Source: Cupriavidus numazuensis
Lineage (GTDB): Bacteria; Pseudomonadota; Gammaproteobacteria; Burkholderiales; Burkholderiaceae
Assembly (NCBI RefSeq): GCF_905397435.1
Contig: NZ_CAJPVI010000037.1
Coordinates: 1 to 64,000 of the forward strand
DNA: 64,000 nt
Direction: 5' to 3'
Shown here: one piece after another, positions 9,277-18,081 of the stretch
Layout of the letters: each line of letters begins with the position of its first letter
Numbering within the stretch: position 1 is the stretch's first letter
Program-made: the position numbers and the translations under genes
The notes under the pieces: generated by a model
What the model was told of the DNA's origin: nothing
The model's database searches: none
What the model saw: only the letters and a program-made list of their open reading frames with translations

Positions 9277-11040
9277 TCAACGCTTTCCGCCCAGCGCGGC
9301 AGCAGCTTTTGGCATCAGCGATTTAAGCTGCAAATGGACCGACGAATCCGTATCGGCCATCACCAGCACTTCGCCCTGAATAGCCTTGGCGAGATCCCTC
9401 GCCGCGTTGATCGCGGACGCCCGTTGGGCCCGACGCGATGCGCCGCGAGAGGTTCCGGTACACCGGATGTCCAGCCTGACCTCCACCAGCGCGCGGCCCA
9501 TGGCGCTGCTTTGAAGCGCCAGTTCCACGGCGTCCGCGTCCAGCGCTGTGACGACCGGCGCGACGAGATCCGTCACGACGAGGCAGTAGTGGACCTGATC
9601 CAGCCAGACATTGGGAACCCGTGTTCCAGTCGTATCGAACGATATCCGGGGCCGCCCGCCGTCAAACCGGTCCGCCAGCCGTTCCGCGAGTCTGCCCGCA
9701 AAGGCTGAAAGATCGCAGGACTGCGCAATCGAGGCAGGAAGGTCCGCACCGATGCTCATTAGCGTCTGCAGCGTCTGAAATTCCGCGCGCAACGCGTTGG
9801 CCGCAGTAGCCATGCGCTTCAGCACGTCCTCACCTGCGCCGCTTCCAGGCAGTTCGCCTTGCAGGCGTTGAAGCGCCCGTTCGATTTCCTGGAGCGGCAC
9901 CAGCGAATTCTCGACATGCTCTCTAAGGAGAGTACCGTAAGCGTGATGTGTCACCTCGGCACGCGCTTTCTCTTCACGCAAAGACTGAAACGCGGATTCC
10001 TGCTCTTCGATACCCGGGTTGCCACAAATCATGAATGCCGCTTCGCCCTCGGCGTCCCTGAGCGGAGCGCCCCAGAAGCGGGTCGCACGCGGCACACCAT
10101 TCTCCGTTACCCACATGTCATGGCGAAAGGCGATTCCGAGCTTCACATGTTCCTGGTAGATCCGGTCAATCTCGGCCAGGTCAAGCGGATCAACGTTATC
10201 GAGATCGGTGAAGCGCGTACCGAGTATGTCGTCCATTTTCTGCTGGCGGCTTGAAATGAACGAATCGTTGGCAAACACAAGGCGCCCTTCCCGGTCGCGG
10301 ATGAAGACTCCGCTTGGAATGGCATCGAGCACCTCTCTCAGAAGGGCGTGTTGCGCGCCTTCAAGGCCCCGGGTGATCGCCCCCACCTCGGGCGTGTCGC
10401 CCATCACTCCGGCTCCGAGCAGACCGTGGCGCTTGGCGACCTCTCCGAGTTCGATCAGGCTCTTGATCTTGAGCTTGCGGAACAGGCGCAGCTTGTACGT
10501 GCTGACAGTGCGGTCGCTGATGGACATCTCCTTCGCAATGGCACCGTTTGCATAGCCGTTCGCGAGGTAGTTCATCACGGTCACTTCGCGCGGAGAAAGG
10601 CTTTGGATCTGCGCCGACTCGACCCGCGAGTGCGTGCCGCCGGATCTCGGATGCGCAGCGTTCCCCGGGAAAAACGTGTGACCGCGTGCGATCGCCTGCA
10701 ACGCAAGCGTCAGCTCGCCAAGATCATCCTGCTTGCTGACAAAGCCTGTCGCACCGGCTTGCCAGCAAAGGCTCACGAAGTGCTCGCTGTCCGCGGCGGT
10801 CAGCACCAGGATCTTCACCGTCTCGCCCCGTCTGCGCAGACGGCGAATGACTTCCAGGCCGCCGAGGCGCCTCAACCTCAACGCAAGTATCAGCAGGTCG
10901 GGCTTCAGCTCGAGCGTTCCCGACAACGCGTCAAGCCCGTCGGATACCTCCCGCACCACCTCGTAGTCCGACTGATCCAGCAATGTGCGGATAGCGTGCC
11001 GCATGGCCGGTTGTTCTTCGGCCAGGAGAACGCGATGCAT
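9277..11040 (-). CDS. BvgA-like LuxR regulator with degenerate receiver, fused to PAS and kinase-like domains
   Basis: 587 residues from ATG 11040, with GGAGG at 11046-11050. Order: receiver (1-125), LuxR helix-turn-helix (LSPREVTVMNYLANGYANGA, then SDRTVSTYKLRLFRKL; about 150-215), PAS (AIPSGVFIRDREGRLVFAND; about 240-340), then a region resembling a histidine kinase core (about 360-587). The receiver reads LKPDLLILALRLRRLGGLE where active ones have LLD: the phospho-acceptor Asp is Ala. The acidic pair is EE; the VLT and Lys (VSKQDD) positions remain. The kinase-like part shows no clear H-box or N-box. It may be a phosphorylation-independent regulator with a PAS sensor behind its DNA-binding domain. 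The domain order is unusual. Confidence 0.8.
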   Translation of the reverse strand: MHRVLLAEEQPAMRHAIRTLLDQSDYEVVREVSDGLDALSGTLELKPDLLILALRLRRLGGLEVIRRLRRRGETVKILVLTAADSEHFVSLCWQAGATGFVSKQDDLGELTLALQAIARGHTFFPGNAAHPRSGGTHSRVESAQIQSLSPREVTVMNYLANGYANGAIAKEMSISDRTVSTYKLRLFRKLKIKSLIELGEVAKRHGLLGAGVMGDTPEVGAITRGLEGAQHALLREVLDAIPSGVFIRDREGRLVFANDSFISSRQQKMDDILGTRFTDLDNVDPLDLAEIDRIYQEHVKLGIAFRHDMWVTENGVPRATRFWGAPLRDAEGEAAFMICGNPGIEEQESAFQSLREEKARAEVTHHAYGTLLREHVENSLVPLQEIERALQRLQGELPGSGAGEDVLKRMATAANALRAEFQTLQTLMSIGADLPASIAQSCDLSAFAGRLAERLADRFDGGRPRISFDTTGTRVPNVWLDQVHYCLVVTDLVAPVVTALDADAVELALQSSAMGRALVEVRLDIRCTGTSRGASRRAQRASAINAARDLAKAIQGEVLVMADTDSSVHLQLKSLMPKAAAALGGKR

Positions 11041-11252
11041 GGCGCCCCTCCGTTTGACGTGCCAGCAGGTGAACTGCAAGCCTCATCAAAATGTAGTTCG
11101 ATTCCTACGGCAAGTCCAGAAAGTGGTGATTTCGGATCCACAGCGGGACTTCCATAATGCATTGCATCAACGGCCGGCACCGGATCGGACCCAGAAGGAC
11201 GGCTCCCGGGCAGGCGCGTTGAACTCACTCATTCCGTGAACTGGAGCAAATG

Positions 11253-11957
11253 ATGGACAGGATGCTTGTAGTGGTATTTGACGATGAGACCCGTGCGTAC
11301 GAAGGCAAGGTAGCGCTTCACGCGCTGGCGGACGAAGGCAGCGTCGGGATCTATGCAGAGGCTATCGTGACGAAGAACGCAGACGGTACCGCCGCGCTGA
11401 ATCAGGTCGGTGATGCCACCTGCTTCGAAACCTTGACGGGAACGGTCGTTGGCAGCTTGATCGGTCTCCTCGCTGGCCCGGGCGGCATGGTGCTTGGCGC
11501 GGCCGCGGGCATGGGCCTGGGTGCTTGTTCGGACCTGAGCGACCTGTCGCTCGGTTCGGATTTCATCTCCGATGTCACAAACGCGATGACGCCTGGCAAG
11601 GTTGCGCTGGTTGCCGAAATCGAGGAGGAATGGACCACGCCTGTCGACCTTCGCATGGAAGCGCTCGGCGGTACGGTTCTCCGGCGTTCTGTCGCTGACG
11701 TGCGGGACAAGATCCACGACGAGCACGTGGCTGCCATGAAGGCTGACCTTGCCCAGATGAAGGCCGAGCATGCATGCGCCAAGGCGGATCGCAAGGCGAA
11801 GCTGCAGGCGAAGGTGGAAGGTCTGGAAGCCAAGGTCCAAACCCAGATGCAGAACGCCAGGCTGCGCCGTGATGCCGCTGCTGTCAAAGCCCAGGTGAAA
11901 GCGGACGTCATGGCCGTCCAGGCCGAGCGCGCGCGTGACCAGGTTGTCGAGGCTTGA
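11253..11957 (+). CDS. DUF1269 domain protein
   Basis: 234 residues. ATG 11253 is preferred over 11250 because GGAG lies 6 bases before it. The N-terminal half follows the DUF1269 pattern: MLVVVFDDETRAYEGKVAL, a glycine-rich hydrophobic segment (TVVGSLIGLLAGPGGMVLGA, about residues 65-90) that could enter the membrane, then KVALVAEIEEEWTTPVD. The last 80 residues are very rich in Ala, Lys and Glu and should form a long helix or coiled coil. The function of the family is unknown. It is transcribed away from the PAS/LuxR regulator at 9277-11040, which may control it. Confidence 0.85.
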   Translation: MDRMLVVVFDDETRAYEGKVALHALADEGSVGIYAEAIVTKNADGTAALNQVGDATCFETLTGTVVGSLIGLLAGPGGMVLGAAAGMGLGACSDLSDLSLGSDFISDVTNAMTPGKVALVAEIEEEWTTPVDLRMEALGGTVLRRSVADVRDKIHDEHVAAMKADLAQMKAEHACAKADRKAKLQAKVEGLEAKVQTQMQNARLRRDAAAVKAQVKADVMAVQAERARDQVVEA

Positions 11958-12076
11958 CGCCGCCAGCTCTTGCGCCCGCCAGCACCGGCCGACCCGGCAG
12001 CGGTGCACATGGCATCGGCACGTCGACCCGGTGTTCGACGCGCTGATGCCTGGTTTCGATTCACCGGATACCCATC

Positions 12077-13709
12077 ATGAAGCTATCTACCCTCAGTGCT
12101 GCCGCGGCGCTTGCGTTCTCGGCATTTACCGGCGCATTTGCAGCCGCCCCCGCCCAACCGCCGCGCAATCCGTTCCTGGCAGATTCGAGCTACGCCATCG
12201 CCCACGCAAACTCAGCCCAGACCGACTCGACCGCCGATGCCGGGCCTGTCGGACCGTCGGCCACGCTGCGTAGCGACGAGATGCGCTACCAGGACCTGGG
12301 CATGTTCAACCTTGCATATCTCGTATCGAGCCCCTACGAGGACGGCAAGCGCGTGGTCTGGACCAACGGCAGCCAGTTCATGGCCAAGCTGGATGAGGAA
12401 ACGTTCGACATCGTCTCGACCATCCGCATGCCCGGCGAAGACCACGCCGACAGCCTCACCCACGAGAACTTCATTCGCACCTTCGATTCACACCCTTCGT
12501 TCGACAAAGCCTGGGAGACGGTTCAGCAATCGGGATATCCGCCCATCTCCGGCGTATACACGATGCTGGACAAGGACAACCGACAACCAGTACGTGGTCG
12601 CGGGCAAGGGCTTCGTGCGCATCTATGGCGATGCCGCGCCTGGCGACTGGCGCTCCGGCATTGTCATGCGCGCCCAGTGGAATCAGCCAGCGGGCGTCAC
12701 TGGCGAGTTCATCGGCATGAACATGACGTTTGACGGCCGCATCATCCTGGCCACGTCGGACGGCTATGTCGTGTCGCTGTCCCGAGACCTGAAAGATGCG
12801 CAATCGATACGCTTGCCCGGCGCGGACAAGGAAGTCCCGGCGCAGCCCAAGGGTGTCGGCTGGATTCGCAACAGCTTTGCCATTGACGAGCATGGCGGCA
12901 TTTACATTGCCTCGCAGCACGAGTTGCACAAGGTCGTGTGGACCGGAGCCCGCCTTTCGGTGGACCAGAAGGATGGCGCATGGCAAGCCGCATACCGCAA
13001 TTCGGGCGGGCGCGGGAGCGGATCGACCCCGACACTGGTCGGCTTTGGCAATGACCCCGACAAGCTGGTCGTCATCACGGATGGCGATACGCTGATGAAC
13101 GTGACGGCGTTCTGGCGCGACGATATTCCGGCCGGATGGACAGCGTTGCCGGGCGCACCGTCACCGCGCATTGCTGGCATGCAGCCCGCGAGCTTTGGCG
13201 ACCCGAAGCTCAAGGCCGCGCAGTCCGAACAATCTGTGGCGACGTCCGGATACGGCATGCTGGTCGTGAACAATGAGCCGCGCAATGTGCCGAAGCACAT
13301 CCTGGACGACCGGCGCGCCAAGTCCATGTTTATCGGGTATCTGTCGTACCTGAAGCCCTATCAACCCTATGGCGCGCAGAAGTTCGAATGGGATCCGGCA
13401 TCCAGAACACTGAAGTCTGCGTGGGTGAACCGCGATGTGTCGGATATCAATGGCGTCCCGTTCATTTCGACAGGCTCGAACATGGCGTACCTCTCCGGCG
13501 CACGGGATAACCAGTGGACCCTCGAGGGCATCGACTGGACGACCGGCAAGTCGGCATTCCACTACATACTCGGCGGAGCGCGATTCAACAGCTTCTATTC
13601 GCAACCCGCGATCGACTCTCGTGGCCGCGTCATGGTGAGTGGCCTGTATGGCGCACTGCGGATCTCGCCAAACCCTCGCGGCTCGGCGACGGCCACACGC
13701 AAGCCCTAA
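12077..13709 (+). pseudogene. Secreted beta-propeller-like protein, frameshifted by a 7-bp duplication
   Basis: The first frame starts at ATG 12077 with a signal peptide (MKLSTLSAAAALAFSAFTGA) and is homologous-looking up to MLDKDN. The rest, from QYVVAGKGFVRIYGDAAPGD to SGLYGALRISPNP, is in the next frame. At the junction GACAACC occurs twice in a row (12575-12581 and 12582-12588). Removing one copy restores one reading frame of about 541 residues. Repeated short strand-like blocks (DGRIILATSDGYVVSLSRDL, HGGIYIASQHELHKVVW) suggest a beta-propeller of the quinoprotein/pyrrolo-quinoline type, but I do not recognise the family. It could be a recent inactivation or an assembly error. Confidence 0.7.
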
Positions 13710-14026
13710 GTCACATCGAACTCCACCGACGCGGAGCAATAGGGCGCAATCATTCCGTGTAGGTTCTTCCGCAATTAGTCTTGTCCGTCATCGCTTCCGA
13801 TGACGCAGCGTTGGGAACGATTTCATAAGCTTACGAGCAACCCGAATTCCTGGATAGAACCGAGGTGCGCAGTGAGTAACTGACGTTCCGTCGAGCCGGA
13901 TGTCGGGTAACGGCCGAAAGCTAGCCAACTCAGTCATTCACGGTCAACAAGGCAACGAGTGCAATAGTTTCTGCGAGAGGCGGGCTAGTTGACTCGCAGT
14001 CTGCCGCCACCGATACGGAGCCGCTG
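13710..14026. other. Non-coding gap
   Basis: 317 bases with no frame that looks like a gene and no clear repeat. It presumably holds the promoter of the small secreted protein at 14027, whose ribosome binding site GGAG is at 14017-14020. Confidence 0.5.
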
Positions 14027-14314
14027 ATGAATCCTGATCCCCTTCTGCGCACAACTTGCCGACATATTCTTGCCATTGGCGCACTTACATTCTGCGCTGT
14101 CGCACATTGCGAGCCGACGGCAACGCCGGAACAGAAATTCCCGCCGGGCTACCTGGAAGCTTGCTCAACCGGTTACGACAACGGTCAGGCCGCCCAAGCG
14201 CCTGCTTCAGACAAGACGCAAGTCATGACACTTGGCGCGGTGCTCCGGACCTCGCTTGGTGCCCAGCCTCCAACACCGAGTTCTTCGCCAAGCAAAACGA
14301 AGAACGGGAAGTGA
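14027..14314 (+). CDS. Small secreted protein of unknown function
   Basis: 95 residues with GGAG 6 bases before the ATG. The start looks like a signal peptide with a hydrophobic core (HILAIGALTFCAVAHC) and likely cleavage after AHC or AHCE. The rest is polar, rich in Pro, Ser, Thr and Gln, and ends in Lys-rich SPSKTKNGK. I recognise no family. Support is the ribosome binding site and the signal peptide only; it runs towards the 3' end of the DUF2325 gene on the other strand. Confidence 0.4.
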   Translation: MNPDPLLRTTCRHILAIGALTFCAVAHCEPTATPEQKFPPGYLEACSTGYDNGQAAQAPASDKTQVMTLGAVLRTSLGAQPPTPSSSPSKTKNGK

Positions 14315-14391
14315 CTAAGCGGATTTCAGCATTGGCGACTGTCGTCCCCCGAGTCTTCGCTATCGCAGAAACGATAGCTTCGACACTATGC

Positions 14392-15687
14392 TCAGGCGTG
14401 CGCAGGCCTCGCTGCATCAACGCCGAAGTCGGCATCAGTCTTTTCCTGACGGCCGAACAATCGGACAGCCAGCTCCATAAAGCTGGCGACGCTTGCGCTT
14501 CGCACAGGATGGTAGGCGATGCCTTGTTGCTGACAGACCCGCTTCAGTACGGCTACCGAGTCATGGTCGACGCAGTCCACCGGAAATACGACAACGTCGG
14601 CCCCTGCCACCATCGCTGGCAACAAGCCCTTACGCTGTTCCAGTCCGCCGTCGTGCCTTTGGAATTCTCCACCTGCACGTTCAACCAGCGCCTTCATCGC
14701 CGTGGTGGATACGCCTCGCCCACCTACGTAGACGATGCGCCGACTGGCCAGCCCTGGCATGGTGCTGACTGGCTCCGCGCCATCGTGTGTCGAAGCGGCG
14801 ACCAGGGCTTCCAGCGCTTGCGCCTCTGCCCGGCTTGCCGAAAGCTGCGCCTTCATCTCGTCGAGTTCGCCCCGCAGGGTCGCCGCTTCATCGCGCGCCC
14901 ACTCGGCACGCTGTTCCGCTGCCGCCATGCGAGCGGCCTGCGCATTCATCAGTTCGCTGAGCGACTGGGCCGTGGTGCGCAACAGATCCTCGGCATGGGC
15001 GTCCGTCACCTGGCCACGTCGCGCCTGCCGCCCGCGCAATGCCGCGATCTGCTCATTGGCATCCTGCAACGCTTTCGCGTGCTGCGCGCTCATCAGTTGC
15101 ATGCGTTGCTGCTGCCGCGCGACCTTTTCCCGAAGTTCGGCATTCTCGCCTTCCAGGGCAACGAGGCGGCGGATGTCCGCCCGGTTCGCCGCGCCGACAA
15201 GGTGCGACAGCATATGGACCTCGCCGAAGGCAACCCTGCGAACCGGCTGCGTTACGTCCGGATGCGTCATGAGTGCCCAGTACGCCCCGGGAATATCACC
15301 CTCTGCCTGCGCGTGCCTCCACATTGCCTGCACTTCGTTGGCATCACGCGCAGTCGCGAAACGTCGGATTGAGAGCGCGTGGCGCTCGTCCAACGCCTTG
15401 TGGATTGCCTTGCAGCCTGCAACACCCTGCCTGGCCAACGACACAGCCTCATGATGGATTTCGATATCGTCAGCCTCCCTGGCTGCGTTGCCAGAAAGGC
15501 GTAGCACCAGCTTGCGCAGTTCCGCCGTGGTGAGACAGGTGCCGATCAGCGAACAATGAAAGTGCGGGTCCAGCTCGGCCAGCGTAGCGCGGCGGCGAAC
15601 GACTGGCCGCAGTGTAGTCGCGGCATGGTTGGGCGAGTCGCTGCCCAACAGGCTGGCACGCGCCAGGCGGAACGGTGGATTCTGCAT
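14392..15687 (-). CDS. DUF2325 domain protein
   Basis: 431 residues from ATG 15687. The N-terminal 140 residues include a conserved HFHCSLIGTCLTTAELRKLV motif. A long coiled coil follows (about 170-310, with VARQQQRMQLMSAQHAKAL and ELDEMKAQLSASRAEAQAL), and the C-terminal DUF2325 domain reads RRIVYVGGRGVSTTAMKALV, HDGGLEQRKGLLPAMVAGAD and VVVFPVDCVDHDSV. DUF2325 has no known activity. The gene is divergent from a LysR gene at the head of the formate dehydrogenase region, and a ModE-box-like dyad lies between them, 41 bases upstream of this start. A link to molybdenum or formate is inferred from that alone. Confidence 0.88.
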   Translation of the reverse strand: MQNPPFRLARASLLGSDSPNHAATTLRPVVRRRATLAELDPHFHCSLIGTCLTTAELRKLVLRLSGNAAREADDIEIHHEAVSLARQGVAGCKAIHKALDERHALSIRRFATARDANEVQAMWRHAQAEGDIPGAYWALMTHPDVTQPVRRVAFGEVHMLSHLVGAANRADIRRLVALEGENAELREKVARQQQRMQLMSAQHAKALQDANEQIAALRGRQARRGQVTDAHAEDLLRTTAQSLSELMNAQAARMAAAEQRAEWARDEAATLRGELDEMKAQLSASRAEAQALEALVAASTHDGAEPVSTMPGLASRRIVYVGGRGVSTTAMKALVERAGGEFQRHDGGLEQRKGLLPAMVAGADVVVFPVDCVDHDSVAVLKRVCQQQGIAYHPVRSASVASFMELAVRLFGRQEKTDADFGVDAARPAHA

Positions 15688-15727
15688 GTCTTGTCGGCGG
15701 TCAGGCCTGCGCCCGAGGAGATGATTC

Positions 15728-15751
15728 CGAAATATACTCGCGGATATAACG
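15728..15751. promoter_or_regulatory. ModE-box-like dyad between DUF2325 and lysR
   Basis: The halves are CGAAATATA and GATATAACG with a 6-base spacer (CTCGCG). Against the pattern CGTTATATA-N6-TATATAACG, remembered from the proteobacterial ModE site, they match at 7 of 9 and 8 of 9 positions. The dyad lies between two divergent genes, in reach of both promoters. Similar dyads at 19350 and 19835 in the same cluster, next to a ModE-type gene, make chance less likely. Confidence 0.6.
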
Positions 15752-15781
15752 GCGGCCAAGTCCGCACGACGCCACGTAATT

Positions 15782-15799
15782 TATGTCCGCGAGGACATA
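15782..15799. promoter_or_regulatory. Palindrome just upstream of lysR
   Basis: TATGTCC-GCGA-GGACATA has perfect 7-bp arms and ends 16 bases before the LysR start at 15816. It could be an autoregulatory site for this LysR protein or an RNA hairpin in its leader. Neither can be decided from sequence. Confidence 0.4.
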
Positions 15800-15815
15800 T
15801 CGATCTGGAGACACG

Positions 15816-16727
15816 ATGTTCATCCGGCAACTGACCTATCTCGTCGCCCTTTCGCAGACTCAGCATTTCGGCCGCGCCGCCGAGCTCTGCAACGTCTCCC
15901 AGCCGACGCTATCGGGCGCAGTGCGCAGCATTGAGGAAGAATTCGGCCTGCCGTTGGTGCGTCGTGGTCGCCGATTCGAAGGCTTCACGCCCGAGGGCGA
16001 GCGCGTATTGAAATGGGCTCGTCGCGTGCTCGCCGATTGTGAAGGGCTGCGTCAGGAGGCTGGCGTCAGCCGCGCGAGCCTTGCCGGCAGCCTGCGCATT
16101 GGCGCGATCCCGACGGCCCTGCCGCTGGTGCCACTGCTGACCGACGCCTGCCTGCACAGGCATCCGGGCATGCGCCATGAGATTTACACAATGTCGGCAG
16201 CGCAAACACTCAAGCAACTTCTGGATCTCGACCTCGACGTCGGCCTGAGCTATCTGGACGACGAGCGCCTGCGCAGCTTCGAGAAGATCCCTATGTTTCG
16301 TGAGCAGTATGTCCTGATTGCGCGCGATGAGGCGCAGTTTCACGGGCGCACGTCGATGACGTGGATGGAAGCTGCGGAACTACCGCTCTGCCTGCTGACC
16401 GGCAATATGCAGTGCCGGCGCGGCATCGACGCAGCGCTGGCCCAGGCCGGTGCATCAGTCCAACCCCGCGTGGAAACGGATTCGCTGATGGCGCTCTATG
16501 CGCACGTGCGCTGCGCCGGGCTATTCAGTATCGTGCCCCATAGCGTCCTGTGCCTGGCGGAGATGCGTGACGAACTCAAGGCGATGCCGCTGACACCAGG
16601 CCTGCACCGCGACATCGGACTGGTACTGCTTGACCGGCAGCCGCGCTCGCCGCTCCTGGATGCGGCCGTCGGTCTCTTCCGGGAAGTCAACCTGCAGTCA
16701 CGCCTCGATGCGCTGCTGCATTTGTGA
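15816..16727 (+). CDS. LysR family regulator of the formate dehydrogenase region
   Basis: 303 residues from ATG 15816, with GGAG shortly upstream. The N-terminal HTH is FIRQLTYLVALSQTQHFGRA, then NVSQPTLSGAVRSIEEEFG; the substrate-binding domain starts near SLRIGAIPTALPLVPLL. The gene lies 126 bases before the NAD-formate dehydrogenase in the same direction, with a TGATA/TATCA-type dyad between, so it is the likely activator of that gene. Its own promoter region carries a ModE-like dyad and a perfect palindrome, suggesting joint control by molybdenum status and autoregulation. Confidence 0.92.
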   Translation: MFIRQLTYLVALSQTQHFGRAAELCNVSQPTLSGAVRSIEEEFGLPLVRRGRRFEGFTPEGERVLKWARRVLADCEGLRQEAGVSRASLAGSLRIGAIPTALPLVPLLTDACLHRHPGMRHEIYTMSAAQTLKQLLDLDLDVGLSYLDDERLRSFEKIPMFREQYVLIARDEAQFHGRTSMTWMEAAELPLCLLTGNMQCRRGIDAALAQAGASVQPRVETDSLMALYAHVRCAGLFSIVPHSVLCLAEMRDELKAMPLTPGLHRDIGLVLLDRQPRSPLLDAAVGLFREVNLQSRLDALLHL

Positions 16728-16735
16728 TGGAAGGT

Positions 16736-16754
16736 TGATAGGTCTGCCTTATCA
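16736..16754. promoter_or_regulatory. LysR-type dyad upstream of formate dehydrogenase
   Basis: TGATAGG-TCTGC-CTTATCA has 7-bp arms with one mismatch and lies about 100 bases before the formate dehydrogenase start. Spacing and position suit the recognition site of a LysR activator; binding by the adjacent LysR protein is inferred. Confidence 0.4.
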
Positions 16755-16853
16755 CGCGATCGGAACAGGCGATTTTTGTTAGCGGCGCCGCTCGCCCATG
16801 ATTCTCCCCAATGCAGCACGACGCTGCAGTCCACACGACGAGGAGATGACATC

Positions 16854-18053
16854 ATGGCGAAGATTGTTTGCGTTCTGTACGACGACCCCGTAACTGGCTA
16901 TCCGAAGCGCTATGCCCGCGACGACTTGCCTGTGCTCGAACGCTACCCCGACGGCCAGACCCTGCCCACGCCGCATGCTATCGACTTCCAGCCGGGCTCC
17001 CTGCTCGGCAGCGTGTCGGGCGAACTGGGGCTGCGCAAGTACCTGGAGTCGAACGGACACCAGTTTGTGGTGACGTCGAGCAAAGATGGCGCCAACAGTG
17101 TGCTCGATCGTGAACTCGAAGACGCCGAGATCGTGATCTCGCAGCCCTTCTGGCCCGCTTACATGACGGCCGAACGGATCAAGCGGGCCAAGAAGCTGAA
17201 AATGATCGTCACGGCTGGCATCGGCTCCGATCACACCGACCTGCAGGCCGCAATGGAAGCCGGTGTGACGGTGGCCGAAGTCACCTACTGCAACAGCAAC
17301 AGCGTGGCCGAGCACGTCGTGATGATGACGCTCGGCCTGGTCCGCAACTACATTCCGTCCTATCAGCAAGTGCTCAAGGGCGGCTGGAATATCGCCGACT
17401 GTGTGGCGCGCTCGTACGATGTCGAGGGCATGAATGTGGGCACCGTGGCGGCCGGCCGCATTGGCCTGCGGGTGCTGCGCCTGCTCAAGCCGTTCGACAT
17501 GAAGTTGCACTACCTCGATCGCCATCGCCTGCCGGAATCGGTCGAGCGCGAGCTGAATCTGACGCACCACACCAGCCTGGAGAGCCTGACCAAGGTTTGC
17601 GACGTGGTCACGCTGAACTGCCCGCTGCACCCCGAGACCGAGCACATGATCAACGCGGAGTCGCTGTCGAAGTTCAAGCGCGGCGCTTACCTGATCAACA
17701 CCGCGCGAGGCAAACTGTGCGACCGCGATGCCATCGTGGCCGCGCTCGAAAGCGGCCAGCTTGCCGGCTATGCGGGTGACGTCTGGTTCCCTCAGCCGGC
17801 TCCTGCCGACCACCCGTGGCGCCACATGCCGCACCATGGCATGACGCCGCATATTTCCGGCACCAGCCTGTCGGCACAGACGCGGTATGCAGCGGGAACA
17901 CGGGAGATCCTCGAGTGCTACTTCGAGGGGCGGCCGATCCGTGACGAGTACCTGATCGTCGAGAACGGCAGGCTTGCGGGGGTGGGCGCGCACTCGTACA
18001 GCGCGGGGAACGCCACCAAAGGCTCTGAGGAGGCCGTGCGCTTCGGGAAGTAA
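16854..18053 (+). CDS. fdh: NAD-dependent formate dehydrogenase, metal-free type
   Basis: 399 residues, the size of the Pseudomonas sp. 101-type single-subunit enzyme, a D-2-hydroxyacid dehydrogenase relative that oxidises formate to CO2 with NAD and no metal. Features: formate-site region PFWPAYMTAERI, NAD-binding GTVAAGRIGLRVLRLLKPFD with the NAD-selecting Asp in HYLDRHRLPESVE, catalytic Arg in INTARGKLCDRDAIV, and catalytic His in TPHISGTSLSAQTRYAAGTR. GAGGAGATGACATC before ATG 16854 contains the ribosome binding site. It stands among molybdenum-related genes although it needs no molybdenum, which suggests a role when molybdoenzyme formate dehydrogenases cannot be built. Confidence 0.95.
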   Translation: MAKIVCVLYDDPVTGYPKRYARDDLPVLERYPDGQTLPTPHAIDFQPGSLLGSVSGELGLRKYLESNGHQFVVTSSKDGANSVLDRELEDAEIVISQPFWPAYMTAERIKRAKKLKMIVTAGIGSDHTDLQAAMEAGVTVAEVTYCNSNSVAEHVVMMTLGLVRNYIPSYQQVLKGGWNIADCVARSYDVEGMNVGTVAAGRIGLRVLRLLKPFDMKLHYLDRHRLPESVERELNLTHHTSLESLTKVCDVVTLNCPLHPETEHMINAESLSKFKRGAYLINTARGKLCDRDAIVAALESGQLAGYAGDVWFPQPAPADHPWRHMPHHGMTPHISGTSLSAQTRYAAGTREILECYFEGRPIRDEYLIVENGRLAGVGAHSYSAGNATKGSEEAVRFGK

Positions 18054-18081
18054 GGTGAGCGAGGATGGCGACGGCGGCCCG

